Shown: positions 18,609 to 26,978, numbered from the stretch's first letter. The stretch is DNA of 63,109 nucleotides from an uncultured Erysipelotrichaceae bacterium (GCA_902764545.1 CACWWC010000006.1:1-63109); one strand, 5' to 3'. The notes: generated by a model from the letters alone, not told the origin. A program made the numbers and translations.

Positions 18609-18763
18609 TCTTCACAGCCCTTTGGATGAGTGATTCCCTCAATTACTCCAGATATGAATACTATGACAGCTGAGACTCCTAAGCCTATCCAAATTGCTGA
18701 TGTACCTCCTCCCTTTATTTTTTCTAATTTTTCTTCGCTTATTGTTTTTATTATTATCACCAT
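18605..18763 (-). CDS. Double-glycine leader peptide A, class IIb bacteriocin-like
   Basis: 52 residues. The leader (~19 residues) contains ISEEKLEKIKGG, a textbook double-glycine leader. The mature ~33-residue part starts GTSAIWIGLGVSAV, is strongly hydrophobic, contains a GxxxG motif (GVIEG), and ends HPKGCEE with one Cys. Start choice: ATG at 18763 overlaps the end of the upstream gene by seven bases; a GTG lies one codon later. The pairing with peptide B and the C39 exporter upstream support a two-peptide bacteriocin. Confidence 0.8.
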   Translation of the reverse strand: MVIIIKTISEEKLEKIKGGGTSAIWIGLGVSAVIVFISGVIEGITHPKGCEE

Positions 18764-19164
18764 CCTGTAATTACGTCAAACATTTTAATTAATCGATATT
18801 TTTTCGTTTTTATAGAGAATAATATCTGTTTATTAATTTTGAAATTATTCTTTAATTTTATTTTTATCTTTATTTCATAGTAATTATTTTTTTCTTCTAT
18901 TTCAGGTATACTTGTATCCTCAACAATTTTATATTTTATTTTATTATCTTTTAAATATAAATATTTATTCTTATAAAGTATTTTTTTCCCTTTTTGTGTG
19001 GTTAAAACAGTAACTATATTTTCTTTTGTTATAATTCCTGTCATTTTTTGATAATGGTACTCTTTATTAATAAATAAAACTATACTAAAAATAATTTCCA
19101 AAAATAAAATAATAAAGGATAGAATCAAAATACCTGATTGTTTTTCATAATTTTTTATTTTCAT
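18757..19164 (-). CDS. Small membrane protein of the bacteriocin locus
   Basis: 135 residues. One N-terminal membrane helix (~10-32, SGILILSFIILFLEIIFSIVLF), then a basic, beta-rich outer domain with alternating charged and hydrophobic residues. It overlaps the exporter gene by 20 bases and peptide A by 7, so it belongs to the same unit. Size and topology suggest a cut-down HlyD-like accessory factor without the coiled coil, or an immunity protein; the sequence does not decide between them. Confidence 0.75.
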   Translation of the reverse strand: MKIKNYEKQSGILILSFIILFLEIIFSIVLFINKEYHYQKMTGIITKENIVTVLTTQKGKKILYKNKYLYLKDNKIKYKIVEDTSIPEIEEKNNYYEIKIKIKLKNNFKINKQILFSIKTKKYRLIKMFDVITGW

Positions 19165-21226
19165 AAATTTGTCCTTTTTCTAGTTTTAATATGCGGTCAA
19201 AAAGTTTTTTGTTGTTAAAACGATGAGAAATTATGATTATTGTTTTTTCTTTTAAATATTCAAATATACTTTCCAATATTTTCTTTTCCCTATTAATATC
19301 AATTTGTGATAATGCTTCATCAAAAATATAAATACTTGTTTTTTTCATAAGACTTCTTGCTAATATAATTCTTTGACGTTCACCACTGCTTAAATCAAAT
19401 CCATTTTCTTCAATAATAATATCCAAAAAGTTTTCTTTATTTTTATAAATATCTGAAACAAGACATATATTACATATTTTAATTATTTCTTCTTCACTGT
19501 ATTCTTTATAAAGACAGATATTATTTCTTAAAGTATCATTAAATAAATATTCGTTGCTTGTTACATAAGTTATGTTTGATCTTATATTTTGAAGGTGATA
19601 ATGATTAATATCTATATCCGAGATTTTTATAGTATTGTAAGTAACATCTATATATCTCATTATCATTTTCACGAGAGTAGATTTTCCGCAACCGCTTTCT
19701 CCACTTAATAATATTTTTTCTCCATAATTAATTGTAAGCGTAAGTTCATTAAATAATTTCTTTGTTCCTATTTGGTAATTAAGATTTTTAATGGTAATAG
19801 TTCCATCCATTATATATGGCAGATAAAAATAGTTATTTTTAAATTCCTCCCTTTCTAACATGTATAGTTCTTCTACCCTATCTAATGAAATCTTATATGT
19901 ACTCCTTATGCTTATTACATTGATAACATTAATAAAACTTTTTAAATAAAATCCTATTATGGACTGATAAATTATAAGATTATTAAGATTTATTTTTTCT
20001 TTAATAACTAAAAGGCTTCCTAACCCATATACAAATATGTATATTGAATCACTTATTAATGATTTAATTAATGATTCCTGTTCAAGTATATGATTATAAT
20101 TGTAAATCATTTCTTGAAATGCTTTGTAGTTAAGTGTAAATTTATCAATAATACGTTTTTCCAAATGACTTCCTTTTATAGTATCTACATTGCTTATGCC
20201 TTGAATTAAGTATGAGTTAATAATATCTTCTTTTTTCTTTATAATATTAATTTTCTTCTTTTTTTGTCTATTAACTCTTAATGTATATAATATTATAATA
20301 ATTACATGAATATTAATAATCAGAAGCAACATTTTATTGTATTTAAACATAATTACAGAAAAGATTAAAATTGATATTAAATCTGTAGATGTCGTACAAA
20401 ATAGTGTAGTTAAATAATCCTTTACTATGTTTAGATCCTTAAATCTAGCTATTATTTCACCCGTTGTTCTATTTTTAAAATATTGGTATGGAAGCAAAAG
20501 TATTTGTTTATATGTATTTTCATTGATGCTAATGTCAAATAATGAATTCCATTTATTTAATAAAATACTTCTTAAAAACTGAATAGTATTTTTAAATATA
20601 TATATTGTTCCTATAATAATTGATATTAAAAAAATATTATTTGATACATTGTAGTTTATAGAATATTCAAGTAGGTACTTAAAATGAAATGATAAAATTA
20701 TATTAATGATAAAATAATTTATGGTAAGTGTGGATATGGTAAATATTATTTTTTTGTTTTCTAATAACAATCTTCTTATTATTCTATAAACCATGTTTTT
20801 CTTTTTTAATATTGGTAACTTCTTTTTAGGGGTAAGAAATAAGAAATTTTTTGATGTTAAAAGATTGAATTCTGAAAAAGATATGACTTTTTTTCCTTTG
20901 GCTGGATCCATTATTGTAATTTGCTTTTTTTCTTTATTAATTTTATATACAACTATAAAATGCTGAATACTTTTATTGACATTTATATGAGCTATACATG
21001 GTAAGTTATTTACATTTATTTCATTTATTGTTCCCATAACACCTGACGAATCAAAGCCTAGCTTTATTGATGCATATAATAAATTATATAAAGAAACGCC
21101 ATCTTTAGTGGTATTTGTTAATTCTCTTAAATATTCTTTAGATACATCTCCTCCATAAAATCTAATTATAGATAACAGACAACAAATTCCACAATCCTTA
21201 AAACCATCTTGTAAGACCACTTTCAC
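19145..21226 (-). CDS. C39-peptidase ABC exporter for double-glycine peptides
   Basis: 693 residues. It cleaves the leader of a double-glycine peptide and exports the product. Residues 1-~130 are a C39 cysteine peptidase: catalytic Cys in QDGFKDCGICCL, His in HFIVVYK, Asp in DPAKG. Residues ~155-440 are the six-helix membrane domain; ~470-693 the ATPase with Walker A GESGCGKST, signature LSSGERQR, Walker B IYIFDEALS and the H-loop ISHR. The start is GTG at 21226 with GGAGG about 15 bases upstream, which is rather far. First gene of a four-gene overlapping unit with two double-glycine peptides. Confidence 0.93.
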   Translation of the reverse strand: MKVVLQDGFKDCGICCLLSIIRFYGGDVSKEYLRELTNTTKDGVSLYNLLYASIKLGFDSSGVMGTINEINVNNLPCIAHINVNKSIQHFIVVYKINKEKKQITIMDPAKGKKVISFSEFNLLTSKNFLFLTPKKKLPILKKKNMVYRIIRRLLLENKKIIFTISTLTINYFIINIILSFHFKYLLEYSINYNVSNNIFLISIIIGTIYIFKNTIQFLRSILLNKWNSLFDISINENTYKQILLLPYQYFKNRTTGEIIARFKDLNIVKDYLTTLFCTTSTDLISILIFSVIMFKYNKMLLLIINIHVIIIILYTLRVNRQKKKKINIIKKKEDIINSYLIQGISNVDTIKGSHLEKRIIDKFTLNYKAFQEMIYNYNHILEQESLIKSLISDSIYIFVYGLGSLLVIKEKINLNNLIIYQSIIGFYLKSFINVINVISIRSTYKISLDRVEELYMLEREEFKNNYFYLPYIMDGTITIKNLNYQIGTKKLFNELTLTINYGEKILLSGESGCGKSTLVKMIMRYIDVTYNTIKISDIDINHYHLQNIRSNITYVTSNEYLFNDTLRNNICLYKEYSEEEIIKICNICLVSDIYKNKENFLDIIIEENGFDLSSGERQRIILARSLMKKTSIYIFDEALSQIDINREKKILESIFEYLKEKTIIIISHRFNNKKLFDRILKLEKGQIYENKKL

Positions 21227-21291
21227 AATGTTTTACTTTCGCCTCCATTAATATTATTTGAACTTTTTTTGAAATGTCTTAATTTTTGGCA

Positions 21292-21319
21292 AAAAAAAAG
21301 AGAAAAATCTCTTTTTTTG
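21292..21319 (-). terminator. Terminator between the Ham1-like gene and the ABC exporter
   Basis: AAAAAAAGAGA and TCTCTTTTTTT arms around a short loop with a long T-run on the minus strand. It lies upstream of the exporter and downstream of the Ham1-like gene. A TATAAT (21334-21329, with weak TTATCA 17 bases upstream) precedes it, so a leader attenuator is possible but not supported further. Confidence 0.65.
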
Positions 21320-21410
21320 TAGATAACTATTATAATATTTAATCAAACGCGTGATAAGTGACTAAATAACTATATAATATATAGTTATCTATGTCATTAC
21401 TTTATCATAC

Positions 21411-22019
21411 TTAAGTATTTTTTTCAATACTTTTTTTTAATATTTTTACTTTTTCTTTATACCATTCAAAAAATTGTTTAAATGCTGAATTACTATTACT
21501 TGATCTTTCTTGTCGTTCATTATCTGTCATTTCTGCTAGTGTTTTTATATAACCATCTGGTATGAATACTTCCCATAGTCTACTTCTCGCACTATTTGGT
21601 AATGTTCCTCTTTTCTCTGTAGCTAAAACACCATATGAATATGATTTAAACTGGTAATATTCTTCTCCATCATAATATGTGACACAACTTATAAAGTAAC
21701 ATTTTCTATTTGTTTGATCTGCCATAGTTTTTAGTAATAGCTCAATGTTATTACTTATTCCACTTCTTTTAACCAATGTCCCGGGGAAATTTTTTTTATT
21801 AGGATAATCTTCAATATAAAATCCACTATCTTCTACTAAAACTGGGTTATTGACTTTATTATATGCTTTATACGCTTTATCTTTTGATACCATTTCAACA
21901 TCACTAATTTCTAATTCGTCTATATCTATATTTAAATGAGATACATCTATGTCATACTCATCTGCTAACTCTTTAACTCTTAAATACTTTCCCTTATTTG
22001 TCGAAATATAATTTAACAT
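21411..22019 (-). CDS. Ham1/RdgB-like non-canonical NTP pyrophosphatase
   Basis: 202 residues. Family members hydrolyse ITP, XTP and dITP to keep them out of nucleic acids. Visible signatures are STNKGK near the N-terminus, the VLVEDSGFYIEDYP catalytic region, and FPGTLVKRSGI. The C-terminal SSNSNSAFKQFFEWY replaces the usual SHR-A-KL ending, and the overall match is distant, so substrate range may differ from RdgB. It stands alone between a terminator and the toxin-like loci. Confidence 0.8.
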   Translation of the reverse strand: MLNYISTNKGKYLRVKELADEYDIDVSHLNIDIDELEISDVEMVSKDKAYKAYNKVNNPVLVEDSGFYIEDYPNKKNFPGTLVKRSGISNNIELLLKTMADQTNRKCYFISCVTYYDGEEYYQFKSYSYGVLATEKRGTLPNSARSRLWEVFIPDGYIKTLAEMTDNERQERSSNSNSAFKQFFEWYKEKVKILKKSIEKNT

Positions 22020-22153
22020 AACCTCACCTCATAAATAATATTACAATTCTTATAGGTAACATATCTGTCACAATTATAATTTTTTAGTGCTGTTAATATC
22101 TTATGGTGGAGCATTTAGAAATTTTAGCAAACCACTTTTAATAATATTTTACA

Positions 22154-22182
22154 TTGGTTATAGAAAATATGTTTGATATAAT
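22154..22182 (+). promoter_or_regulatory. Promoter of toxin-like unit 1
   Basis: TTGGTT (22154-22159), 17-base spacer, perfect TATAAT (22177-22182). The expected RNA start is near 22189. Confidence 0.75.
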
Positions 22183-22244
22183 ATTAATCAAAAATACTAA
22201 CTGTTGAGTGCTTGCCAACTTTCTTTTGAAAGCAGGCTGATGAT

Positions 22245-22331
22245 ATGCATAAGATGGATTTTTTAATCTTATCTCTTATTCTAATTATCTTCTTACTCAT
22301 AGCTTTACTTTTTTCATTTGTAAATCAGTAA
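22245..22331 (+). CDS. Small hydrophobic peptide, putative type I toxin 1
   Basis: 28 residues, beginning MHKMDFLILSL and ending FSFVNQ. Residues ~5-25 are an unbroken hydrophobic stretch, the form of membrane-acting type I toxins (Fst, TisB, AapA classes). The SD is weak (AGG eight bases upstream), as expected for a tightly held toxin. An internal ATG at 22254 would give 25 residues. No family match is claimed. Confidence 0.6.
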   Translation: MHKMDFLILSLILIIFLLIALLFSFVNQ

Positions 22332-22393
22332 CTATAATAAGAGAAAAGCACTCAATTTACTTTCAGTAGATTAAGTGCTTACACAAACGTGGC

Positions 22394-22433
22394 AAGTACT
22401 CAACTCGGCAAAGTTAAGTATTTCCCTTTTTTT
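22394..22433 (+). terminator. Terminator of toxin-like unit 1
   Basis: AAGTACTCAACT pairs with AAGTTAAGTATTT across a CGGCA loop, followed by CCC and seven T. Its left arm is the same segment that can pair with the 5' end of the RNA. Confidence 0.7.
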
Positions 22434-22595
22434 ATGCAAGTTTCCTTGACAAATATATAATAACATAAAAAATTGATAAATATAAGTTAACTTGTTCAAG
22501 TGACAACGTGTATCTTATATGCTACATTGAGTTTGGGAACATTTAGTTGTTGAGTGTCTACCTCCAATCCAACATAAGGAGGAGGTTTGAGAGAT

Positions 22596-22689
22596 TTGAA
22601 AAAAAAGTGAATATAACATCAAGTTACTTCGCTACATATCTCTCATTTTACTACTCTTAACCTTATTGGTTTTAGTAATAAAAAAATGA
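22596..22689 (+). pseudogene. Putative type I toxin 2, frame broken at an A8 run
   Basis: Behind a strong AAGGAGGAGG, the frame from TTG 22596 reaches eight A (22599-22606) and stops at once (TGA). If the run held seven A, the frame would give a 30-residue peptide starting MKKSEYNIKLLRYI, followed by a Leu/Val/Ile stretch and ending IKK, the same form as toxin 1. The hydrophobic frame has no start of its own after the run. It may be a dead copy, a phase-variable copy, or a base-calling error in a homopolymer. Confidence 0.5.
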
Positions 22690-22738
22690 CACTTAATTTC
22701 ATAAGAAATTAAATGTCTTCACATTAAATAATGGGTAG

Positions 22739-22773
22739 ACATTCAACAAACCAAAACTGAATGTTCCCTTTTT
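22739..22773 (+). terminator. Terminator of toxin-like unit 2
   Basis: ACATTCA and TGAATGT form a perfect 7-bp stem, followed by CCC and a T-run, the same ending as in unit 1. Confidence 0.65.
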
Positions 22774-22932
22774 ATTGTATGAAGTATCCTCCATCTGTAT
22801 ACATTATAACACAATATATAACACAATATATAATACAAATCAAATTTATTATTATATTAAAATATCTTATTTTGTATTCCTAGAGACTACCTAAAAAAAT
22901 AAAAACGTTGATTTCTCAACGTTAATTACATA

Positions 22933-23008
22933 TGGTGGAGCATAGCGGGATCGAACCGCTGACCTCCACGGTGCAAACGTGGCGCTCTCCCAGCTGAGCT
23001 AATGCCCC
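22933..23008 (-). tRNA. tRNA-Ala (UGC)
   Basis: 76 bases, GGGGCAT acceptor 5' strand, AGCTCAGCTGGGAGAGC D arm, anticodon stem CCACG/CGTGG with loop TTTGCAC (anticodon TGC), GGTTCGATCC T arm, and an encoded CCA end. Confidence 0.97.
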
Positions 23009-23080
23009 ATACTAAACTGTGCTTTTTGCACGTCAGTAATTGAATTATAGCAAACCCTTTTATGTGTGTCAACATTTTTA

Positions 23081-23788
23081 TTAAAAATTGTTGTATTTTT
23101 TTTTCAGGTATTCCTGTTCTGAAAATAGTTGATTATTACACTTTATAATATTTTTTTTTGTTCTATAAAAGTTATTTTCATTACTTATAATCTTTTCTTT
23201 TTTAAAAAAATAGTTATTTAAATATCTTTCTAATAAAAACTTATTATACCTAAAATTAATTTTTAGATCCTCTCTTCTTATTAGATAAATCAAAAAAGTA
23301 TATGTTAGAATCATATTTATACTTAATTGATTATTCGAGATTAATAATATTATTGTAGTTATGTAACTTATAACAATTACAACTTTAAATGAAAATTTAT
23401 ATGGAATAAATTTTGTGAAAATTAGATGTAATAACTTTCCTCCGTCTAGAGGATATATTGGTAATAAATTAAATGTTAAAATCCCTATGTGATATTGTAG
23501 AATAAGATTTTTGTCATTAAAAATAGTTAAAAGTATAAAATAAGCAATATTTTGAAATATAGGACCCATTATAAGTATAAGAAACTCTTTATAGGGAGAA
23601 GTATTTAATGGCATGTTAAATTTTGATATTCCACCTAAAGGATAAATGTAGATTTTGTCGGTTTCGATACCAAATATTTTTGCAAAGATAAAATGACCTA
23701 ACTCATGTATAATTATTAAAACACTTATTATTATAAAAATCTTATAAGTGGCTGTTAATACCGCAATAATCATAAATAAATAGACCAA
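23081..23788 (-). CDS. spoIVFB: Intramembrane metalloprotease SpoIVFB
   Basis: Site-2-type protease that activates pro-sigma-K in the mother cell during sporulation. 235 residues, multi-pass. The zinc motif HELGH is near residue 28 in a hydrophobic helix, and the second metal motif NLLPIYPLDGG near residue 108. Ten bases separate it from spoIVFA upstream, its known regulator partner. Other M50 proteases share these motifs; the pairing and the mre-radC neighbourhood make SpoIVFB the best call. Confidence 0.92.
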   Translation of the reverse strand: MVYLFMIIAVLTATYKIFIIISVLIIIHELGHFIFAKIFGIETDKIYIYPLGGISKFNMPLNTSPYKEFLILIMGPIFQNIAYFILLTIFNDKNLILQYHIGILTFNLLPIYPLDGGKLLHLIFTKFIPYKFSFKVVIVISYITTIILLISNNQLSINMILTYTFLIYLIRREDLKINFRYNKFLLERYLNNYFFKKEKIISNENNFYRTKKNIIKCNNQLFSEQEYLKKKYNNF

Positions 23789-23798
23789 TGGATTAATC

Positions 23799-24335
23799 TT
23801 AAATATACTTTTGATAATCTAAGTATTCTCCTTCTTTCTCAAATGATATATATAATTCATCGGATTTACATTCTCCTAATAATTTTCCCTTTTCAATATA
23901 GTCATATAATTTATAATTAGATATTGTTATATTAGAATATTCCACATTAATTCCATTTATTTGTGAGATAATTACTTTGTTGTTTTCTAAAGCAATAATA
24001 ATACCACTTTCTATCGTTGGCACTAGATAATTTTTACTTACTTTTAATTTTGCTCCATTATTGTATTTTTCTTTTTTTGTATATACAAGTTGTTCTGTGA
24101 ATACAGATTGAGTTGTTTCTTTTTCTTTAATGATATTACCAAAATATTTTTTATATATGTCTCTTACTTTTATATAATTTGGACTTTCTGTATATATTTT
24201 TTGATTTATACTTGCTTTCATTTTGGGATTTTGTTTTACTGAGATCATTCCCAATAAGAATATAATGATTGTGTACATTGCTTGTCGAATCATTTTTTTT
24301 ATTTTTCTTTTTAGAACTAGTTTCTTTTTTACCAT
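23799..24335 (-). CDS. spoIVFA: SpoIVFA-like regulator of SpoIVFB
   Basis: 178 residues. A basic N-terminus and one membrane helix (~17-33) precede a degenerate LytM-like outer domain (GIIIALENNKVIISQINGINVEYSNI, YDYIEKGKLLGE). In Bacillus SpoIVFA anchors and restrains SpoIVFB until the forespore signal arrives. The LytM metal ligands are absent, as expected for this non-enzymatic member. Called mainly from position and layout. Confidence 0.82.
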   Translation of the reverse strand: MVKKKLVLKRKIKKMIRQAMYTIIIFLLGMISVKQNPKMKASINQKIYTESPNYIKVRDIYKKYFGNIIKEKETTQSVFTEQLVYTKKEKYNNGAKLKVSKNYLVPTIESGIIIALENNKVIISQINGINVEYSNITISNYKLYDYIEKGKLLGECKSDELYISFEKEGEYLDYQKYI

Positions 24336-24377
24336 ATCATCACCTAAAAAAGTATATGAAAAAAAAGAAATAATATG

Positions 24378-24884
24378 CTAGTTAATATTAATTTCTTTAT
24401 ACTTATTTGGGATTTTATTGATAATATAGTATAAAATTTCTACATATATTATATTTATTAAAATACTGTGGGTAATCTTATATATAACCTTTTCTAGTGA
24501 CACTGGCACCATGTTATATGTAAATAGAATGAATGCTGTTAGTGATTCATAAAAAACTATTATAATAATTGTATAAAGCATTATTTTTAGATAGCTTACT
24601 TCATAATTTTTTTGTATATATCTACTTAATAGGCCAATGATGATAAACAATATTCCATTAAAAAATAGTAAATTTGTATACATTAGGTCATAGATAAAAC
24701 CTGCAACAAATATTACACAAAAATATTTCTTTTCTTTTTTTCTATACAACGGATAAATTATGAATATTGATACAATTGTAAATAAAGGAGTAAATAGTGA
24801 TAAATCATTGACTAAATATGGTAAGAAGTTGGTTAACAATCCATCTAATATTATGGATATAATTTCTATTATAATTGGGATCAT
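24378..24884 (-). CDS. mreD: Rod-shape protein MreD
   Basis: 168 residues, five or six membrane helices and little else, matching MreD in size and hydropathy (LVNDLSLFTPLFTIVSIFIIYP near residue 25-45). It overlaps mreC by four bases. It works with MreC in the elongation wall-synthesis complex. mreB is not in this cluster. Confidence 0.85.
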   Translation of the reverse strand: MIPIIIEIISIILDGLLTNFLPYLVNDLSLFTPLFTIVSIFIIYPLYRKKEKKYFCVIFVAGFIYDLMYTNLLFFNGILFIIIGLLSRYIQKNYEVSYLKIMLYTIIIIVFYESLTAFILFTYNMVPVSLEKVIYKITHSILINIIYVEILYYIINKIPNKYKEININ

Positions 24885-25714
24885 TCTTTCACCTTTAACA
24901 CTGTTAGATAATGCATATCATTAAAGTCTTGCTTAGTTTTTATATATATTTTTTTACTTAAATTATATTTATCGCTTTTGATATCTTTGACCTCACCTAT
25001 GTATACTCCAGCAGGGAACATTTTTCCGAGTCCACTAGTTAAAACCCTATCACCTTCATTGATATTAGTTGTCTTGTCTATTCCGCTTGCAGTAATTAAT
25101 CCACTTTTTTTATTATATCCATTTAGTATTGCATAATTATCTTCATCATTAGTTTTTATTGTAATACTCACTTTAAAATTCAAATCATCAGATGTAATTA
25201 ATTTTACTTCGCTTGAATAATTAGATACGCTTGATATCTTTCCAACTAGACCGTTCTTTGTCACAACTGCCATGTTTGCCCTTATTCCATCTTTACGTCC
25301 TTTATCAATAGTAACAGTATTAAACCAGTAACTTTTATTTCTTGATAATATTGTTGTATTAATAGGTTCATATTCAGTTAAAGTTTTATTTAATTCTAAT
25401 ACATCTTTTAACTCTTTTATTTCTTTTTCTAAGGATGCATTTACATTTTTTTGAATTATATAACTTTCTGATTGAGTGTTATTTTTTTCTTTATTTAGTA
25501 CTGTAAATGGATACATAATCACTTTTTCTATTACAATAACACCATCCTTTATAAAAGTATTGTTATCCCTTTTAATTAATAATGAAGCTGTAAGTAATAG
25601 AAATAGTACAACTACAGTTATGGCAATATGGTATTTATTATTTTTATTTTTGAAATTTTTGTACATATTTATCATCTCTCTATTCATTATATTATAATTT
25701 GTTTTTATCTTCAA
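24881..25714 (-). CDS. mreC: Rod-shape protein MreC
   Basis: Up to 277 residues; an internal ATG at 25666 behind AGAGATGA gives a more usual N-terminus (MYKNFKNKN). One membrane helix (~30-46), a coiled coil (~85-108), then the double beta-barrel domain with the MreC patterns ATILSRNKSYWFNTVTIDKG, VVTKNGLVGKIS and DRVLTSGLG-MFPAGVYIG. It links wall synthases to the elongation machinery. It overlaps the 3' end of radC. Confidence 0.93.
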   Translation of the reverse strand: MKIKTNYNIMNREMINMYKNFKNKNNKYHIAITVVVLFLLLTASLLIKRDNNTFIKDGVIVIEKVIMYPFTVLNKEKNNTQSESYIIQKNVNASLEKEIKELKDVLELNKTLTEYEPINTTILSRNKSYWFNTVTIDKGRKDGIRANMAVVTKNGLVGKISSVSNYSSEVKLITSDDLNFKVSITIKTNDEDNYAILNGYNKKSGLITASGIDKTTNINEGDRVLTSGLGKMFPAGVYIGEVKDIKSDKYNLSKKIYIKTKQDFNDMHYLTVLKVKE

Positions 25715-26390
25715 TTATATTATGCTCATAAAAGCTATAGAAATTACTATCACCTACAATAATATGATCAATTATTGGAATACCTTGTGTTTTTCCGGTC
25801 TTAACTAGGTTATTCGTAAATACAAGATCTTCTGTAGATGGTGTTAAATCATTTGATGGATGGTTATGTATACATACTATTGTTGCTGCACTTAATTTGT
25901 ATGCTTCTTTAAAAACCTCTCTTATATGAGTTGTTGACCTATTTATGGTTCCCAAGAAAAGTAGCTTTCTTTTTAATAGTTCTTGCTTGTTATTAAAGTA
26001 GTAACAATAAAAATGTTCTTGTTTTTTTCCACTCAAAAAATATCTAGCATCCTCCCATATTTTTTTGGGATTATCTAGTATGGCTTCTTTATGTTCTTTT
26101 GATAAAAAAACCCTTTTACCTAATTCAATGGAAGCAATTAACTCAATAGCTTTAGTTTCACCTACTCCATCTATTTTTGTTAAATCATTAATAGAAATCT
26201 CTTTTAAATAGTTTAGTTCATATTTTTTTAGTAGTTCTAGTGAAACTTCATTAACGTTTTTATTTTTTAAACCTGTTTTTAAGATTATTGATATTAATTC
26301 TTTATTAGTAAGATATTCCGCTCCATAGTTTTTTAATTTTTCTCTTGGTCGTTCTTCTTTAGGTAAATCTTTCATCTTATAATAATCCAT
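25692..26390 (-). CDS. radC: RadC-family JAB-domain protein
   Basis: 232 residues. An N-terminal helix-hairpin-helix region (LTKIDGVGETKAIELIA) is followed by the JAB/MPN domain with metal ligands HNHPSNDLTPSTED. The family was once tied to DNA repair, but its true role is unclear. Its place beside mreC is conserved in Firmicutes. Confidence 0.93.
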   Translation of the reverse strand: MDYYKMKDLPKEERPREKLKNYGAEYLTNKELISIILKTGLKNKNVNEVSLELLKKYELNYLKEISINDLTKIDGVGETKAIELIASIELGKRVFLSKEHKEAILDNPKKIWEDARYFLSGKKQEHFYCYYFNNKQELLKRKLLFLGTINRSTTHIREVFKEAYKLSAATIVCIHNHPSNDLTPSTEDLVFTNNLVKTGKTQGIPIIDHIIVGDSNFYSFYEHNIIEDKNKL

Positions 26391-26423
26391 TATGCCTACA
26401 CCTCTATTGTATTATTATAAAAT

Positions 26424-26879
26424 TTATAAATCATTAGCATTGTCTTTAATTATTTCTTCATAATTTGCTAAAACCACTTCTTCTATTGTTAATATTTCAT
26501 CAACATCTCTTGATGCGTTAATTAATAAATCAAATTGTTCTATATTATTTTTTAATTCATTATTCCTGATATATTTTTCCTTGATACTTAATTTTATATT
26601 TTTTTCTTCATAGATATTTATTAATTTTTCAGCAATTTCTATATCTTTTGTAATTCCAATGTAGATATATATTTTGTTATCTTTTTTTTCAATAACTTTG
26701 TGTGTTAGATTAGACATATTATTTTTTAAAATATTATTTGTATATACTCCCTCTTGCAAAAAATAATATTTATCTTCTTTGTTTTCTTTTTTAAATATGA
26801 TTCTATTAGAAAATAATATATTTCCTATTATTATACCTAATATAATAGATCCAATACATTTAAACATAGTTTTTTTCAT
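26424..26879 (-). CDS. SpoIIB-like membrane protein
   Basis: 151 residues: one N-terminal membrane helix (~8-24) and an outer part with a SPOR-like region (KIYIYIGITKDIEIAEKLINIYEEKNI). In Bacillus spoIIB, a SPOR-domain septal wall protein for engulfment, lies just upstream of maf and radC; here the gene is directly upstream of radC. Sequence alone would only support a generic SPOR-type protein, so position carries much of the call. Confidence 0.65.
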   Translation of the reverse strand: MKKTMFKCIGSIILGIIIGNILFSNRIIFKKENKEDKYYFLQEGVYTNNILKNNMSNLTHKVIEKKDNKIYIYIGITKDIEIAEKLINIYEEKNIKLSIKEKYIRNNELKNNIEQFDLLINASRDVDEILTIEEVVLANYEEIIKDNANDL

Positions 26880-26978
26880 ATATTCACCATAGTAAATATA
26901 TCAGATTAAGAATGATCTTTTTGTCGAATTAATAGTCTATAGTGATGATTGTCATTTAATATGTAAAATATAATTATA

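Larger units (their letters stand above)
22189..22433 (+). ncRNA. Type I toxin-like transcription unit 1
   Basis: About 245 bases between a good promoter and a T-run terminator. Bases 22203-22217 (GTTGAGTGCTTGCCA) pair with 22390-22404 over 15 bases with one G-U wobble, so the 5' end can close onto the 3' end. Bases 22204-22213 also pair perfectly with 22346-22355, and 22346-22380 can fold on itself. A short hydrophobic reading frame sits in the middle. Long-range 5'-3' pairing that masks a small toxin frame is a known feature of type I toxin mRNAs such as hok and aapA. The antisense RNA was not located with confidence. Confidence 0.6.
22503..22773 (+). ncRNA. Type I toxin-like transcription unit 2
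   Basis: Same plan as unit 1. A likely promoter is GTGACA (22501-22506), 17 bases, TACATT (22524-22529). Bases 22547-22562 (TTGTTGAGTGTCTACC) pair with 22734-22749 over 16 bases with one G-U wobble at the matching position. A hairpin at 22688-22717 follows the peptide frame, and a terminator ends the unit. The 5' motif TTGAGTG is shared with unit 1. The hydrophobic frame is broken by one base in an A-run. Confidence 0.55.

Noticed and set aside
21322..21390. Attenuator in front of the bacteriocin exporter, and a palindrome ATAACTATAT...ATATAGTTAT
   Set aside because: The -35 is poor and the terminator would begin within a few bases of the start of RNA; it more simply ends the Ham1-like gene.
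22801..22860. Short direct repeats AACACAATATAT
   Set aside because: Only two or three AT-rich copies with no unique spacers; not a CRISPR, and likely chance in this composition.
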